A stretch of 64,000 nt of DNA from Flavobacteriaceae bacterium (GTDB lineage: Bacteria > Bacteroidota > Bacteroidia > Flavobacteriales > Flavobacteriaceae). The notes beneath the pieces are model-generated. The model had not been told where the DNA came from. It worked only from the letters and a program-made list of their open reading frames with translations, and ran no database searches. Location: NCBI GenBank assembly GCA_947456815.1, contig CANGTL010000007.1, forward strand, positions 1 through 64,000, in the 5' to 3' direction. The position numbers and the translations under genes are program-made. Shown here piece by piece: positions 42,851-51,745 of this stretch. Within the stretch, counting starts at the first letter, position 1. Every line of letters starts with the position of its first letter.

Positions 42851-43480
42851 TTATTTATTACATTCTTTCTGAGCTTCAAGCGCTCTTTCTAAACCCCAAT
42901 TTGGAGAGAATTGTGTTTCTGGTTTAAATTTAGCAAACAACGCAACAGCTCGGTTTATTTCAGCGCACATAGGTTTTGTATCGGTTCCAAAATATCTAGC
43001 GCCTCCAATTTCATATTCCGCTTTTCCGAAAACTGCTCGTGGATTGTCTGGTGCTAATACTAAAGCCTTTCCATACGTTTCCATTATTTTTCCTGACAAT
43101 TTCATTCCATTAGTCATTGGATCGAAAACAACCCAGCCAGTATCAATCAAAGCTTGTAAAACTAACAACTCAACATTATTTGGATCTTTAATAAACTCGA
43201 TATCCAAAGCATTTTGCGCCTTGGTCAATAAAGCACTAACTACTTCCCTATCTCTTGTCTTAAATGACGCCGTTGCGTTGACCAAAGCTACGTAGTAATT
43301 TGGCAACCAACTATTTTTTTCTGCTGATGCGATTCGCTCGAACATATCCGACGCTTCTTTGTCTTTTCCTTCACCCCATAATTGAAATGCTTTCCCCATT
43401 CCTTCTTCAAATCGACCTTGTTGTGCTTGTGTAAATCCTGTTATGATTAATGCTACGATAAAAATTAACTTTTTACTCAT
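42851..43480 (-). CDS. Secreted TPR-like protein at the head of the LytS/LytR operon
   Basis: 209 aa from this start. Signal peptide MSKKLIFIVALIITGFTQA, cleaved before QQGRFEEG. The mature part is helical with TPR-like periodicity (FQLWGEGKDKEASDMFERIA, TYGKALVLAPDNPRAVFGKA). I chose ATG 43480 because the signal peptide starts there; an ATG 45 bp upstream would add a polar leader. It ends 17 bp before the kinase gene and may supply the periplasmic input to that system; this is inference. Terminal Cys at ERALEAQKECNK. Confidence 0.75.
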   Translation of the reverse strand: MSKKLIFIVALIITGFTQAQQGRFEEGMGKAFQLWGEGKDKEASDMFERIASAEKNSWLPNYYVALVNATASFKTRDREVVSALLTKAQNALDIEFIKDPNNVELLVLQALIDTGWVVFDPMTNGMKLSGKIMETYGKALVLAPDNPRAVFGKAEYEIGGARYFGTDTKPMCAEINRAVALFAKFKPETQFSPNWGLERALEAQKECNK

Positions 43481-43642
43481 GTGTTTTAGTTTTAAACTTT
43501 GGAATTCGTGAATCTTCGATTTCATAATTTTTTGTTTTAAATAGTTAGTAATAATTTCTTGAACAAATTTATGTTACTTGGTTTCCTTTTTCAATTTAAA
43601 CTGACCGAACTGTTGGTATTTGAGGATGAATTGTTTTGCATT

Positions 43643-45808
43643 TTACAAATTATTCAATTGATTGTCTTTTTTGTTGTCGCTGATGGTCCAGAAGAAACCC
43701 AAGAAGAAAAATCGGTCGGCGGTTGGGACAATTTCTCTTCGATTATAGACGAGATTAGAATCTGGATTACGAGCATATTCATAGCCAAAAACATTTTGAG
43801 TTCCTAAGACATTCGATACTGAAAAATACAAAATCTTTTGTTGGCTTAACAAATAAGCCCAATTGAAACTTAAGTTATTGAAGGATTTTGTTTTTCCATT
43901 CATAAATTTCGTAACATCGGTCTTACTTACATTCGGATTATCGTAAGGTCTTCCAGTACTGAAATTATGTGTAAATCCGATTTGAGATTTCCAATCTGAA
44001 ATCCAATATTTTGTTACAAAAGATATCGTATGATCGGCAACAAAACTTGGCGTGGCTTGTTTTGGAAAATTTTTATAATCTCGTTTGGTATCGATGTATG
44101 AATACGAAAGCCAATACTCTAAATTCTTTACGGTATAACCGTCTCGCCAAAACAAATCGATTCCTTTTGCAAAACCGCGCCCATTATTCGAGTAACTTGA
44201 GTTGATCGTTGGGCTTTCTGAATCGTACTTCACCAAATTATCATAGTTTTTATAATAAGCTTCCGCACGGAATGTTTTTTTGTTTTTATTAAATTGAAAA
44301 TTCAAGATATAATGCGCCGCTTTTTCACTTTCAAATTTGTTGTCATTCGAGAACTTCAAATAATTTGCATTGGGTAATTGGGTAAAGTCTCCGTAAGCGA
44401 TAGAAAACTGACTGTATTTCGCCACTTTGTACGCCATCGATAATCTGGGAGAAATTGCAGTTTCTTCTAATAAGTCATTATTCGACAATCGAAATCCAAC
44501 TTTAGCTGCCAGATTTTTCGAAAAGAAAATATCTGCTTCTGTATAGAGTGCCGCGATATTCGAATGGTATCCAATCGAATTAAAATCAGCAAATTGTTCA
44601 TCAAACTGCGTCACGAAATAATCCGTTCCGAAAGATAATTTGAATCGATCGGAAAAGCTCTTTCTCAATTTAAATTTTAAATGGGCAGCGTTCTCCGTAT
44701 TTTCTAAATCATTGCTGTCAATTTTAATCTTGTTTTGCCCGAAACCAAAACTTGCACCGGCTGTAATTTGCCATTTGCCTTTTAAATTGCCTTTGTAAGA
44801 AGAATTGATGTACAAGTTATTATTGTCAAGATTAACTCTCGTCTTTTCAACAGTATTAATGCTCTCTTGATTTAGATCAAAACGTGAAGCATCAAAAGCG
44901 GCATACAGTTTAAAAATACCACTATTAAAATTATAGCGATACACCGATTCGCCAGACAGCGATTGGAAAGCCTTATTCCAATCAACATCTTGTGGAACCG
45001 CCACTTGATAAGGCGCTAAATCAATATAAGCCGTGTTGACACTTAAAGAGCTTTTCTTCCACTTTTGCGTATGTCCTAATCCTAATCCAACAGTCATAAA
45101 TGCAATATCTGTCTTATTTTGATCTGGTTCATCTTGCGTATTGAGTAAAAGTACACTCGACAATGCTTCCCCATATTCAGCGGAGTAGCCACCAGTAGAA
45201 AACGAAATTCCACTAAACAAAAAAGGAGAAAACCGACCGCGAGTTGGCAAATTGTTGGTTGTTGCTCCATATGGCTGTGCCACTCTAATTCCATCAACAA
45301 AGGTTTGGGTTTCATCGGCTTCACCTCCACGAACGAATAATCGTCCGTCTTCACCGACATTATTCGTTCCTGGTAAAGTTTGCAAAGCTGCGATGATGTT
45401 TCCTGCTGAACCAGCTGTGGTAACAATGTCTAAGGGTTTCAAAACCGAAACTCTTGCTTTATCTCCCGATTCCATAGTTCCAGCGGTCACTACCACAGCG
45501 TCTAATACATTAACACTTTCTCTGAGTTTTATGGTTTGATTTTGATAATTAGCAACATCAATCACGGCGGTAAAAGTTTCGTAGATAAGAAAGCTGACCA
45601 CTAATGTTTGATTTCCGGTGCTTGTAGTTGTAAATGAAAATTCACCTTTTTCGCTACTTGAAGTGCCATCATAAGTTCCGTCGATATAAATGTTAGCACC
45701 AGCAACTGGTTTTCCTTTGTTATCGAGGACTTTACCTGAAATCGTGTTTTGAGAAAAAACAATTGTGGAAAAGAAATAAAGTATGATTGCAAAAAAGACG
45801 GTTCTCAT
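43643..45808 (-). CDS. TonB-dependent outer-membrane receptor with CarboxypepD_reg domain
   Basis: 721 aa from this start. Signal peptide, then a CarboxypepD_reg-like beta-sandwich (about 20-105; ISGKVLDNKGKPVAGANIYI), a plug domain (about 115-230; GSAGNIIAALQTLPGTN, EDGRLFVRGGEADETQTFVDGI), and a 22-strand-type beta barrel ending in an aromatic-rich C-terminus. It imports an unidentified ligand using energy from TonB-ExbBD. I chose ATG 45808; the TTG at 45829 lies inside the promoter -7 element. There is no SusD partner next to it, so it is not a SusCD pair. It has no terminator that I can see. Confidence 0.88.
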   Translation of the reverse strand: MRTVFFAIILYFFSTIVFSQNTISGKVLDNKGKPVAGANIYIDGTYDGTSSSEKGEFSFTTTSTGNQTLVVSFLIYETFTAVIDVANYQNQTIKLRESVNVLDAVVVTAGTMESGDKARVSVLKPLDIVTTAGSAGNIIAALQTLPGTNNVGEDGRLFVRGGEADETQTFVDGIRVAQPYGATTNNLPTRGRFSPFLFSGISFSTGGYSAEYGEALSSVLLLNTQDEPDQNKTDIAFMTVGLGLGHTQKWKKSSLSVNTAYIDLAPYQVAVPQDVDWNKAFQSLSGESVYRYNFNSGIFKLYAAFDASRFDLNQESINTVEKTRVNLDNNNLYINSSYKGNLKGKWQITAGASFGFGQNKIKIDSNDLENTENAAHLKFKLRKSFSDRFKLSFGTDYFVTQFDEQFADFNSIGYHSNIAALYTEADIFFSKNLAAKVGFRLSNNDLLEETAISPRLSMAYKVAKYSQFSIAYGDFTQLPNANYLKFSNDNKFESEKAAHYILNFQFNKNKKTFRAEAYYKNYDNLVKYDSESPTINSSYSNNGRGFAKGIDLFWRDGYTVKNLEYWLSYSYIDTKRDYKNFPKQATPSFVADHTISFVTKYWISDWKSQIGFTHNFSTGRPYDNPNVSKTDVTKFMNGKTKSFNNLSFNWAYLLSQQKILYFSVSNVLGTQNVFGYEYARNPDSNLVYNRREIVPTADRFFFLGFFWTISDNKKDNQLNNL

Positions 45809-45826
45809 AAATACTGTTTTATGCGA

Positions 45827-45856
45827 CAAATGTATATTGATGTAATTTGCAACAAA
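45827..45856 (-). promoter_or_regulatory. Promoter of the TonB-dependent receptor gene
   Basis: Minus strand TTTG (45856-45853), 18 bp, then TACATTTG (45834-45827), a good Bacteroidota -33/-7 pair. It places transcription start near 45822, so ATG 45808 is the start codon. Confidence 0.5.
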
Positions 45857-45908
45857 ATTAATAGTTACTCAATTGCAGATTTCATAGGATGAATTGAAAA
45901 AACTTCAA

Positions 45909-46991
45909 TTAAAACCACTTTTTCTTTTTAAAGTACACCACCATCGCTACCAGAAGCAGAAACATCACGCCAAGTACAATAAAATAACCGTAAGGATTTC
46001 GTAATTCTGGCATCACGTCGAAGTTCATTCCGTAGATTCCAACGATAAAAGTTAGTGGCATAAAGAACACCGAAACTACGGTAAGAATTTTCATGATTTC
46101 ATTCATCCGTTGGCTTTGCGACGAAAAATAAAAACTCGACGCACTATCCAATGTGTTCATGTCATACTCTATTTGCTCTAAGATTTCCAACGATTTTTGG
46201 TGCAAACGGGCGAAGAAATTATAATTAGCGCGCTCAATTCCATCATAATCTTCCTCATCATGCTCGCTTTTAAGATTGAATAGTGCATCACGTAGCGGCA
46301 AAATAGAACGCTTCAAGAAATTTAGGTCTTCTCGATTCTTTTCGATTTGAATCAAGATATTTGGGTCGGCACTCGATTTGGATTCAATTAATAACATTTC
46401 AATTACATCTTCATAAAACTCAATCGACACATAAAAATTCTCCATCACTGAATCCAACAATAAATACAACAAATAATCATTGCGTTTCTTCCGCACTATA
46501 CCACTATGTGTTTTAATTCGTTCTCGAATATGTGTAAAGAAATCGCTCTTTTTCTCTTGAAAAGAAACCAACAAATTGTCCTTTAGCAAAAAACTGATTT
46601 GTTCAACATGCACTTGGTCATTATTGTCATTGGGCAATATAGATTTGATACTAAAAAACAAAATATGATCTAATTCTTCCATTTTGCTACGGCGAGAAAC
46701 ATTCAAAATATCACTGACTACAAATGGCTCAATGCCGAGCATATCACCAACTTGTTTAATCAATTCGACATCGTGCAAACCATGTACATTTAGCCACTTT
46801 ACATCATCAACTTGATTCTCATCGGTGATTTCTTTTTGAATTCCATCAATCGAAACTTTCTTATATTCTTCATATCCAGCGTCATTATAGACAAACAATT
46901 GCATCTCTACAGGGTCAGCAGTATGAATGCCTGTATATTCAAAAAAGTTGGGTTGCACTTTCTTAACTTTACTATATTTGACTTTCTTCAT
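45909..46991 (-). CDS. corA: CorA-family magnesium/cobalt transporter
   Basis: 360 aa. A large cytoplasmic alpha/beta N-terminal domain and a long stalk helix precede two C-terminal membrane helices; the selectivity motif YGMNFD and the following MPELRNPYGYF lie between the helices. A basic tail (FKKKKWF) ends the protein. CorA channels admit Mg2+ and other divalent cations. It is divergent from hutI; the 66-bp gap contains a TATCTTTA element but no clear match to the full promoter pattern. Confidence 0.93.
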   Translation of the reverse strand: MKKVKYSKVKKVQPNFFEYTGIHTADPVEMQLFVYNDAGYEEYKKVSIDGIQKEITDENQVDDVKWLNVHGLHDVELIKQVGDMLGIEPFVVSDILNVSRRSKMEELDHILFFSIKSILPNDNNDQVHVEQISFLLKDNLLVSFQEKKSDFFTHIRERIKTHSGIVRKKRNDYLLYLLLDSVMENFYVSIEFYEDVIEMLLIESKSSADPNILIQIEKNREDLNFLKRSILPLRDALFNLKSEHDEEDYDGIERANYNFFARLHQKSLEILEQIEYDMNTLDSASSFYFSSQSQRMNEIMKILTVVSVFFMPLTFIVGIYGMNFDVMPELRNPYGYFIVLGVMFLLLVAMVVYFKKKKWF

Positions 46992-47057
46992 CTTTAATAA
47001 TTTGTTCTAAAGATAGGAGTTTTTAAAATTCTAATTTACATTTACAAAAAAACGACA

Positions 47058-48296
47058 ATGCAAACTTTAATCATCAATATAAAAGAGCTGTTTCAGGTTA
47101 GAGAAACAAATATTGCTAAAGTTTCAGGCGCTGCGATGGCCACTTTGCCGAGCATGAAAAATGCATATTTGCTGATTGAAAACAATCTTATCAAAGATTT
47201 TGGTTTGATGCAAGATTGCCCAGAAGTAAATCCCGAAAAATTAATTGACGCCAACGAAAAAATGGTCTTGCCAACTTGGTGCGATAGTCACACTCATATT
47301 GTTTATGCTGGCAATCGTGAACAGGAATTTGTAGATAGAATTAATGGTTTGTCTTACGAAGAAATTGCCAATCGCGGTGGTGGAATTTTAAACTCCGCCA
47401 AGAAGCTTCAAGATACTTCAGAAGAAGATTTGTACAATCAATCAAAAGGACGCTTAGAAGAAGTAATGCGATTAGGAACTGGCGCTGTTGAAATCAAATC
47501 AGGTTACGGATTGACAGTCGAAGATGAAATCAAAATGTTGCGAGTGATTCGAAGATTAAAAGAAAATTACCCTATTGCGATAAAAGCAACTTTTTTGGGA
47601 GCTCATGCGTATCCGGCGGAATTCAAACACAATCATCAAGGTTATATCGATATGATTGTAAATGAAATGATTCCAAAAATTGCCAATGAAAAACTCGCAG
47701 ACTATGTAGATGTTTTTTGTGAAACTGGCTATTTTTCCGTTGAAGAAACAAACCTTATACTGGAATGTGGTGTAAAACATGGCCTTATTCCAAAGATTCA
47801 CGTCAATCAATTCAATGCTATTGGTGGCGTTGCTGTCGGCGTAAAAAATAAAGCACTTTCCGTTGATCATTTAGAAGTAATGCAACCAGCTGACTTTGAA
47901 GCACTACAAGATGCTAAAACGATGCCAGTTGCGCTGCCTTCTTGTTCTTATTTTTTGAGCATTCCCTATACACCAGCTCGAGAGATTTTGAGCGCAGGCT
48001 TACCATTGGCATTGGCGACCGATTTTAATCCAGGATCGACACCATCCGGAAACATGAATTTTGTTGTTGCAACCGCTTGTATTAAAATGAAAATGACTCC
48101 AGAAGAAGCAATAAATGCAGCTACAATTAACGGCGCTTATGCAATGGGATTGTCTGATTCTCATGGAAGCGTTACGGTTGGTAAAAAAGCCAACCTAATT
48201 ATCACGAAGCCTTTAACTTCCATTTACCAATTGCCATACGCCTTTGGCAGTAATTTGATTGACAAGGTTATTATTGAAGGAAAAACTATTCAATAA
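47058..48296 (+). CDS. hutI: Imidazolonepropionase
   Basis: 412 aa. It hydrolyses imidazolonepropionate to N-formimidoyl-glutamate in histidine degradation. Amidohydrolase fold: metal-site H-x-H in CDSHTHIVYAGNR near residue 77, then EIKSGYGLT, FLGAHAYPAE, IHVNQFNAIGG and DFNPGSTPSGNM. No signal peptide. It ends at a strong terminator. hutG lies about 1 kb further on, separated by one unrelated gene; hutH and hutU are not in the window. Confidence 0.95.
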   Translation: MQTLIINIKELFQVRETNIAKVSGAAMATLPSMKNAYLLIENNLIKDFGLMQDCPEVNPEKLIDANEKMVLPTWCDSHTHIVYAGNREQEFVDRINGLSYEEIANRGGGILNSAKKLQDTSEEDLYNQSKGRLEEVMRLGTGAVEIKSGYGLTVEDEIKMLRVIRRLKENYPIAIKATFLGAHAYPAEFKHNHQGYIDMIVNEMIPKIANEKLADYVDVFCETGYFSVEETNLILECGVKHGLIPKIHVNQFNAIGGVAVGVKNKALSVDHLEVMQPADFEALQDAKTMPVALPSCSYFLSIPYTPAREILSAGLPLALATDFNPGSTPSGNMNFVVATACIKMKMTPEEAINAATINGAYAMGLSDSHGSVTVGKKANLIITKPLTSIYQLPYAFGSNLIDKVIIEGKTIQ

Positions 48297-48297
48297 A

Positions 48298-48324
48298 AAA
48301 AGGAATCCAAATCGGATTCCTTTT
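48298..48324. terminator. Bidirectional terminator between hutI and 48346-49230
   Basis: Stem aaaaggaatcc / ggattcctttt (11 bp), loop aaatc, with A/T runs on both sides. Confidence 0.8.
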
Positions 48325-48345
48325 CTAATATCAAGTGTGCTTTGA

Positions 48346-49230
48346 TTATCTCAAACTAAAACTAGATTTTGACACCAATTCACCTTTATCAAATACGTTT
48401 ACAAAATAAGTTCCTTTTTCGAAGTCTTTACCTGGCAAATCTTGTGTAACATCCACTGATTTGTTTTCGTAATTTACAGTAGTTGTAAAGCTGTAAGTCA
48501 ATGAATTTGATCCGAAAGCCTCAGTTTTCTTTTCACCAAGGACATTGTTCTTACTATCAATTACTTGAACATAATAAGTTTTGTCTCCTTGTTTAGCGAC
48601 TTTATTTTCATTGATTGTAAAGCTAATTTTCAAAACATCTGCTTTTCTTGCTTTTTCTGTAGCGATTTGTTTTCCAGAGCTTCTTAATTTATAAGCCGCA
48701 GTTTTCAAATTAGAAACGGAAAGCTTTTGAGCAATCTCAACCGTTTTAGATAACTCTTCGTTTTGTCCGACCAATACTTCATTGTATTTTCTTGCTTCAC
48801 CCAAAACTGTTACGGTACTATCACGTTGAACGGTTAGTTTGGCATTATCTTGCTTCAAAACTTCATTCTCTTGCATCAACGTTTTCATTTTAGCTTCTAA
48901 AGCAAAATATTGGCTTTTGTATTTCGCCATTGACGCTGCATCACCTTTTGACTTTTTCAAATCAGCCATCAAATTAACAATTTTTTCTCTTTCTGCGATT
49001 AATTCGTCAGACATCGAAGTGTTCTCTGCAATGGCAGCATCATATCTAGTTTTCAATTCTTCCAAATCCTTTAAAACGGATTCTTTTTCAGATTTTGTGC
49101 TAGTTAATTCTGTTTGAAGTGCTTTTGCATCAGACGTCATTTTAAAAATATACACCAAACTTCCCACAAGAAGTACAGCCAATATTGCTATGACAGCCTT
49201 TAAATTTGAATTACTTTTTTGATTTTCCAT
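48346..49230 (-). CDS. Membrane-anchored coiled-coil protein, unknown
   Basis: 294 aa. A short cytoplasmic start is followed by one membrane helix (AVIAILAVLLVGSLVYIF, residues about 12-29), then a long heptad coiled coil to about residue 175, and a C-terminal beta-rich domain (TYYVQVIDSKNNVLGEK, FEKGTYFVNVFDKGELV). The shape suggests a periplasmic or outer-facing structural protein. I do not recognise a named family. A -7 element TATTTTTG at 49251-49258 is divergent from the hutG promoter. Confidence 0.75.
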   Translation of the reverse strand: MENQKSNSNLKAVIAILAVLLVGSLVYIFKMTSDAKALQTELTSTKSEKESVLKDLEELKTRYDAAIAENTSMSDELIAEREKIVNLMADLKKSKGDAASMAKYKSQYFALEAKMKTLMQENEVLKQDNAKLTVQRDSTVTVLGEARKYNEVLVGQNEELSKTVEIAQKLSVSNLKTAAYKLRSSGKQIATEKARKADVLKISFTINENKVAKQGDKTYYVQVIDSKNNVLGEKKTEAFGSNSLTYSFTTTVNYENKSVDVTQDLPGKDFEKGTYFVNVFDKGELVSKSSFSLR

Positions 49231-49250
49231 AAATTTTTAATTTGTTTAAG

Positions 49251-49258
49251 CAAAAATA
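49251..49258 (-). promoter_or_regulatory. -7 element of the coiled-coil protein gene
   Basis: Minus strand TATTTTTG (TAnnTTTG); implied leader about 15 nt. Confidence 0.4.
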
Positions 49259-49298
49259 ATAATATTTGTGGTTATAACGGAAGTTTGTCTTAATATAT

Positions 49299-49306
49299 TA
49301 CTTTTG
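49299..49306 (+). promoter_or_regulatory. -7 element of the hutG-like gene
   Basis: TACTTTTG (TAnnTTTG); implied leader about 13 nt. Confidence 0.45.
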
Positions 49307-49323
49307 AATGTTAAAATTTTTTT

Positions 49324-50421
49324 ATGGAAAAGTTAATTCGTTTTACAAATATTGATCTAGCTAAAATAACGAACCATAGAAGTGGAGAAGTGAAATTTGG
49401 CGAAAAAATGATTACCATTCCAAAAGATACTTCATCAATTGCTTCTTTTTTGGCTAGTACATCGGCTCGTTACGTTTTACTTGGAATACCCGAAGATATT
49501 GGAGTTAGAGCCAACTTTGGTAGACCAGGTGCACATTCTGCTTGGGACAGCGCTATAAGAAGTATCGCGAACATTCAATTCAATAGATTTTGTAAAGGAA
49601 ACGAATTATTGGTTTTAGGTCAATTAGACGTGGCGGAAGAAATGGCGGAAGCTGAAGGGTTGGACTATATGAATATTGCCGATAGGAGAAAATTCAACGA
49701 CCTAGTAATTAAAATTGACAAAGAAGTTGCACACATTGTTTCTGTTATCGTCAAAGCGAATAAGATTCCGATTATTATTGGCGGTGGACATAACAATTCC
49801 TACGGAAACATTAAAGGTACAGCGCTTGCCAAAGGAAAACCGGTAAATGCTATTAATTTTGACGCACATTCCGATTTTAGAATATTAGAAGGTCGACACA
49901 GCGGCAACGGATTTTCCTACGCCTTTGATGAAGGATTCTTGAATAAGTATTTCATTTTTGGATTACATGAAAATTATACCTCCAAGAAAGTATTGTCGAA
50001 AATTAAGAAGGTACATGCTAGGGTTCGGTATAATACCTATGATGAAATTGGAATTCGCAAGTTCAAGAATTTTGAAAGTGAACTCCAATTCGCTCATAAT
50101 TTTATAAAAGACGATGCATACGGAATTGAAATTGACCTTGATGCCATTCCAAATATAGCCAGCAGTGCCATGACAATTAGCGGTTTTTCTGTTGAACAAG
50201 TCAGACAATTTGTTCATTTTTTTGGGAAGAATCAAAATGCGAGTTATCTGCATATTTGCGAAGGCGCACCCGATCTGGGAGAAGAAAAAAACAACCATCT
50301 CATCGGAAAACTAATGGGTTATTTGATTACTGATTTTATGAAAGCAAATGATCCAACGCAAGGAATAATTCGAGCCATGGATGTCAATTTTACGGAAGTA
50401 AAATCCACTTCGATTAAATAA
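49324..50421 (+). CDS. Arginase-family formimidoylglutamase-like protein
   Basis: 365 aa, arginase/ureohydrolase fold. The two-manganese site residues are visible: His in IIGGGHNNSYG, NFDAHSDFR (Asp, His, Asp) and EIDLDAIPN (Asp, Asp), with the usual second-shell ...DP replaced by IPN. The RANFGRPGAHSAWDSAIR phrase is typical of the formimidoylglutamase group. Given hutI nearby, hydrolysis of N-formimidoyl-glutamate is the best guess; other arginase-family activities cannot be excluded. Confidence 0.8.
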   Translation: MEKLIRFTNIDLAKITNHRSGEVKFGEKMITIPKDTSSIASFLASTSARYVLLGIPEDIGVRANFGRPGAHSAWDSAIRSIANIQFNRFCKGNELLVLGQLDVAEEMAEAEGLDYMNIADRRKFNDLVIKIDKEVAHIVSVIVKANKIPIIIGGGHNNSYGNIKGTALAKGKPVNAINFDAHSDFRILEGRHSGNGFSYAFDEGFLNKYFIFGLHENYTSKKVLSKIKKVHARVRYNTYDEIGIRKFKNFESELQFAHNFIKDDAYGIEIDLDAIPNIASSAMTISGFSVEQVRQFVHFFGKNQNASYLHICEGAPDLGEEKNNHLIGKLMGYLITDFMKANDPTQGIIRAMDVNFTEVKSTSIK

Positions 50422-50423
50422 CC

Positions 50424-50431
50424 TATCTTTG
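50424..50431 (+). promoter_or_regulatory. -7 element of the DEAD-box helicase gene
   Basis: TATCTTTG (TAnnTTTG); implied leader about 45 nt. Confidence 0.45.
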
Positions 50432-50439
50432 CGCAGATT

Positions 50440-50461
50440 TTCAGAATCCTTATGTTCTGAA
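50440..50461 (+). promoter_or_regulatory. Hairpin in the helicase 5' leader
   Basis: TTCAGAA-TCCTTATG-TTCTGAA, followed by ATTTTTATA. It lies between the predicted transcript start and the ATG at 50481. It could be an attenuator or a leftover terminator of hutG; sequence alone does not decide. Confidence 0.4.
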
Positions 50462-50480
50462 ATTTTTATACTACTTACAT

Positions 50481-51731
50481 ATGTTATTTGAAGATTTATC
50501 ACTCTCGAAGAGTATCCAAAAAGCCGTTTTTGAAGAAGGTTATACCGAAGCAACTCCCATACAAGAACAATCTATCCCTATCGTATTAGCAGGCCGAGAT
50601 TTAATCGGTTGTGCACAAACGGGAACAGGAAAAACAGCAGCATTTGCCATTCCGATTATTCACCAATTGCATCGCATGGTGGGTTCGTCTAATAAAGCCA
50701 AAGTAATTCGTGCACTAGTAATTACACCTACACGAGAATTAGCGGTGCAGATCGGTCAAAATTTCGACCGTTACGGAAAGTACACCAACCTGACGCAATT
50801 GACCATTTTTGGTGGTGTATCTCAAGTTCCACAAGTTGACGTGTTGCGGAAAGGTGTCGATGTTCTCGTTGCCACTCCAGGACGATTGCTCGATTTACAC
50901 AAACAAGGATTTATCAATCTTGACCATCTGCATACTTTAGTTTTGGATGAAGCCGATCAAATGTTAGATATGGGCTTTGTAAATGATGTAAAGAAAATCG
51001 TAAAATTGACGCCTAATAACCGACAAACATTGTTGTTTTCAGCCACAATGCCTATTGCTATTAGAGAATTGGCGGAGATGTTTTTGAAAGATCCTGCAAC
51101 AGTGAGTGTTTCTCCCGTTTCGTCTACCGCTGAAAATGTAGAACAACGTGTTTATTTTGTTGATAAGACTGAAAAAAGAAATTTACTCTACCATCTCATT
51201 CGAAATGAGAAATTATCTGATGTTTTGGTTTTTTCTAGAACCAAGCATGGCGCTGACAATGTTGTAAAAGCATTGCGAAAACACGGTGTTGCCGCAGAAG
51301 CCATTCATGGTGATAAATCGCAAAACGCAAGACAAAGAGTGCTTGATGCATTTAAAAATAAAGAAGTTGGCGTTTTGGTCGCAACTGATATTGCCGCGCG
51401 CGGTATCGATATCGACCAATTGCCATTTGTAATCAATTTTGATTTGCCTAATATTCCCGAAACTTATGTGCATCGAATTGGAAGAACAGGACGTGCTGGG
51501 AATGGTGGAATCGCGATTTCTTTTTGCAGTAAAGATGAATCGCCTTATTGGAAAGATATCATGAAGTTGATTAAAGTAGATGTGACAACCATTTCTGATC
51601 ATCCTTATCCATGGCATGAAGGCAGCCCAACGGAAGAAGTTAAACCTCAACCCAACTCCAATCGAAGCGGTGGCGCTCACAAATCGAGAAAATCCGCCAA
51701 TTCAAAACAAAATAAAAAACGCTGGTATTAA
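50481..51731 (+). CDS. DEAD-box RNA helicase, RhlE-like
   Basis: 416 aa. All superfamily 2 motifs are present: Q motif (GYTEATPIQEQSIPIV), AQTGTGKT, PTRELA, TPGR, DEAD, SAT, then ARGIDI and HRIGRTGR. The tail is basic and Asn/Ser rich. RhlE-type helicases unwind RNA in ribosome assembly and RNA decay. The stop codon lies inside a terminator shared with convergent ettA. Confidence 0.93.
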   Translation: MLFEDLSLSKSIQKAVFEEGYTEATPIQEQSIPIVLAGRDLIGCAQTGTGKTAAFAIPIIHQLHRMVGSSNKAKVIRALVITPTRELAVQIGQNFDRYGKYTNLTQLTIFGGVSQVPQVDVLRKGVDVLVATPGRLLDLHKQGFINLDHLHTLVLDEADQMLDMGFVNDVKKIVKLTPNNRQTLLFSATMPIAIRELAEMFLKDPATVSVSPVSSTAENVEQRVYFVDKTEKRNLLYHLIRNEKLSDVLVFSRTKHGADNVVKALRKHGVAAEAIHGDKSQNARQRVLDAFKNKEVGVLVATDIAARGIDIDQLPFVINFDLPNIPETYVHRIGRTGRAGNGGIAISFCSKDESPYWKDIMKLIKVDVTTISDHPYPWHEGSPTEEVKPQPNSNRSGGAHKSRKSANSKQNKKRWY

Positions 51732-51740
51732 CCAGCGTTT
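51717..51740. terminator. Bidirectional terminator between the helicase gene and ettA
   Basis: 10-bp stem aaacgctggt / accagcgttt, loop atta. It overlaps the helicase stop codon (51729-51731); flanking A and T runs serve both directions. Confidence 0.8.
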
Positions 51741-51745
51741 GATTT

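Noticed and set aside
43559..43807. Small plus-strand gene of 82 aa
   Set aside because: It largely overlaps the 3' end of the TonB-dependent receptor gene in antisense and has no recognisable domain.
43643..45808. SusC/SusD pair
   Set aside because: No SusD-like lipoprotein is adjacent; the receptor stands alone.
47058..50421. Complete histidine utilisation operon
   Set aside because: hutI and the hutG-like gene are separated by an opposite-strand gene and a terminator; hutH and hutU are not present.
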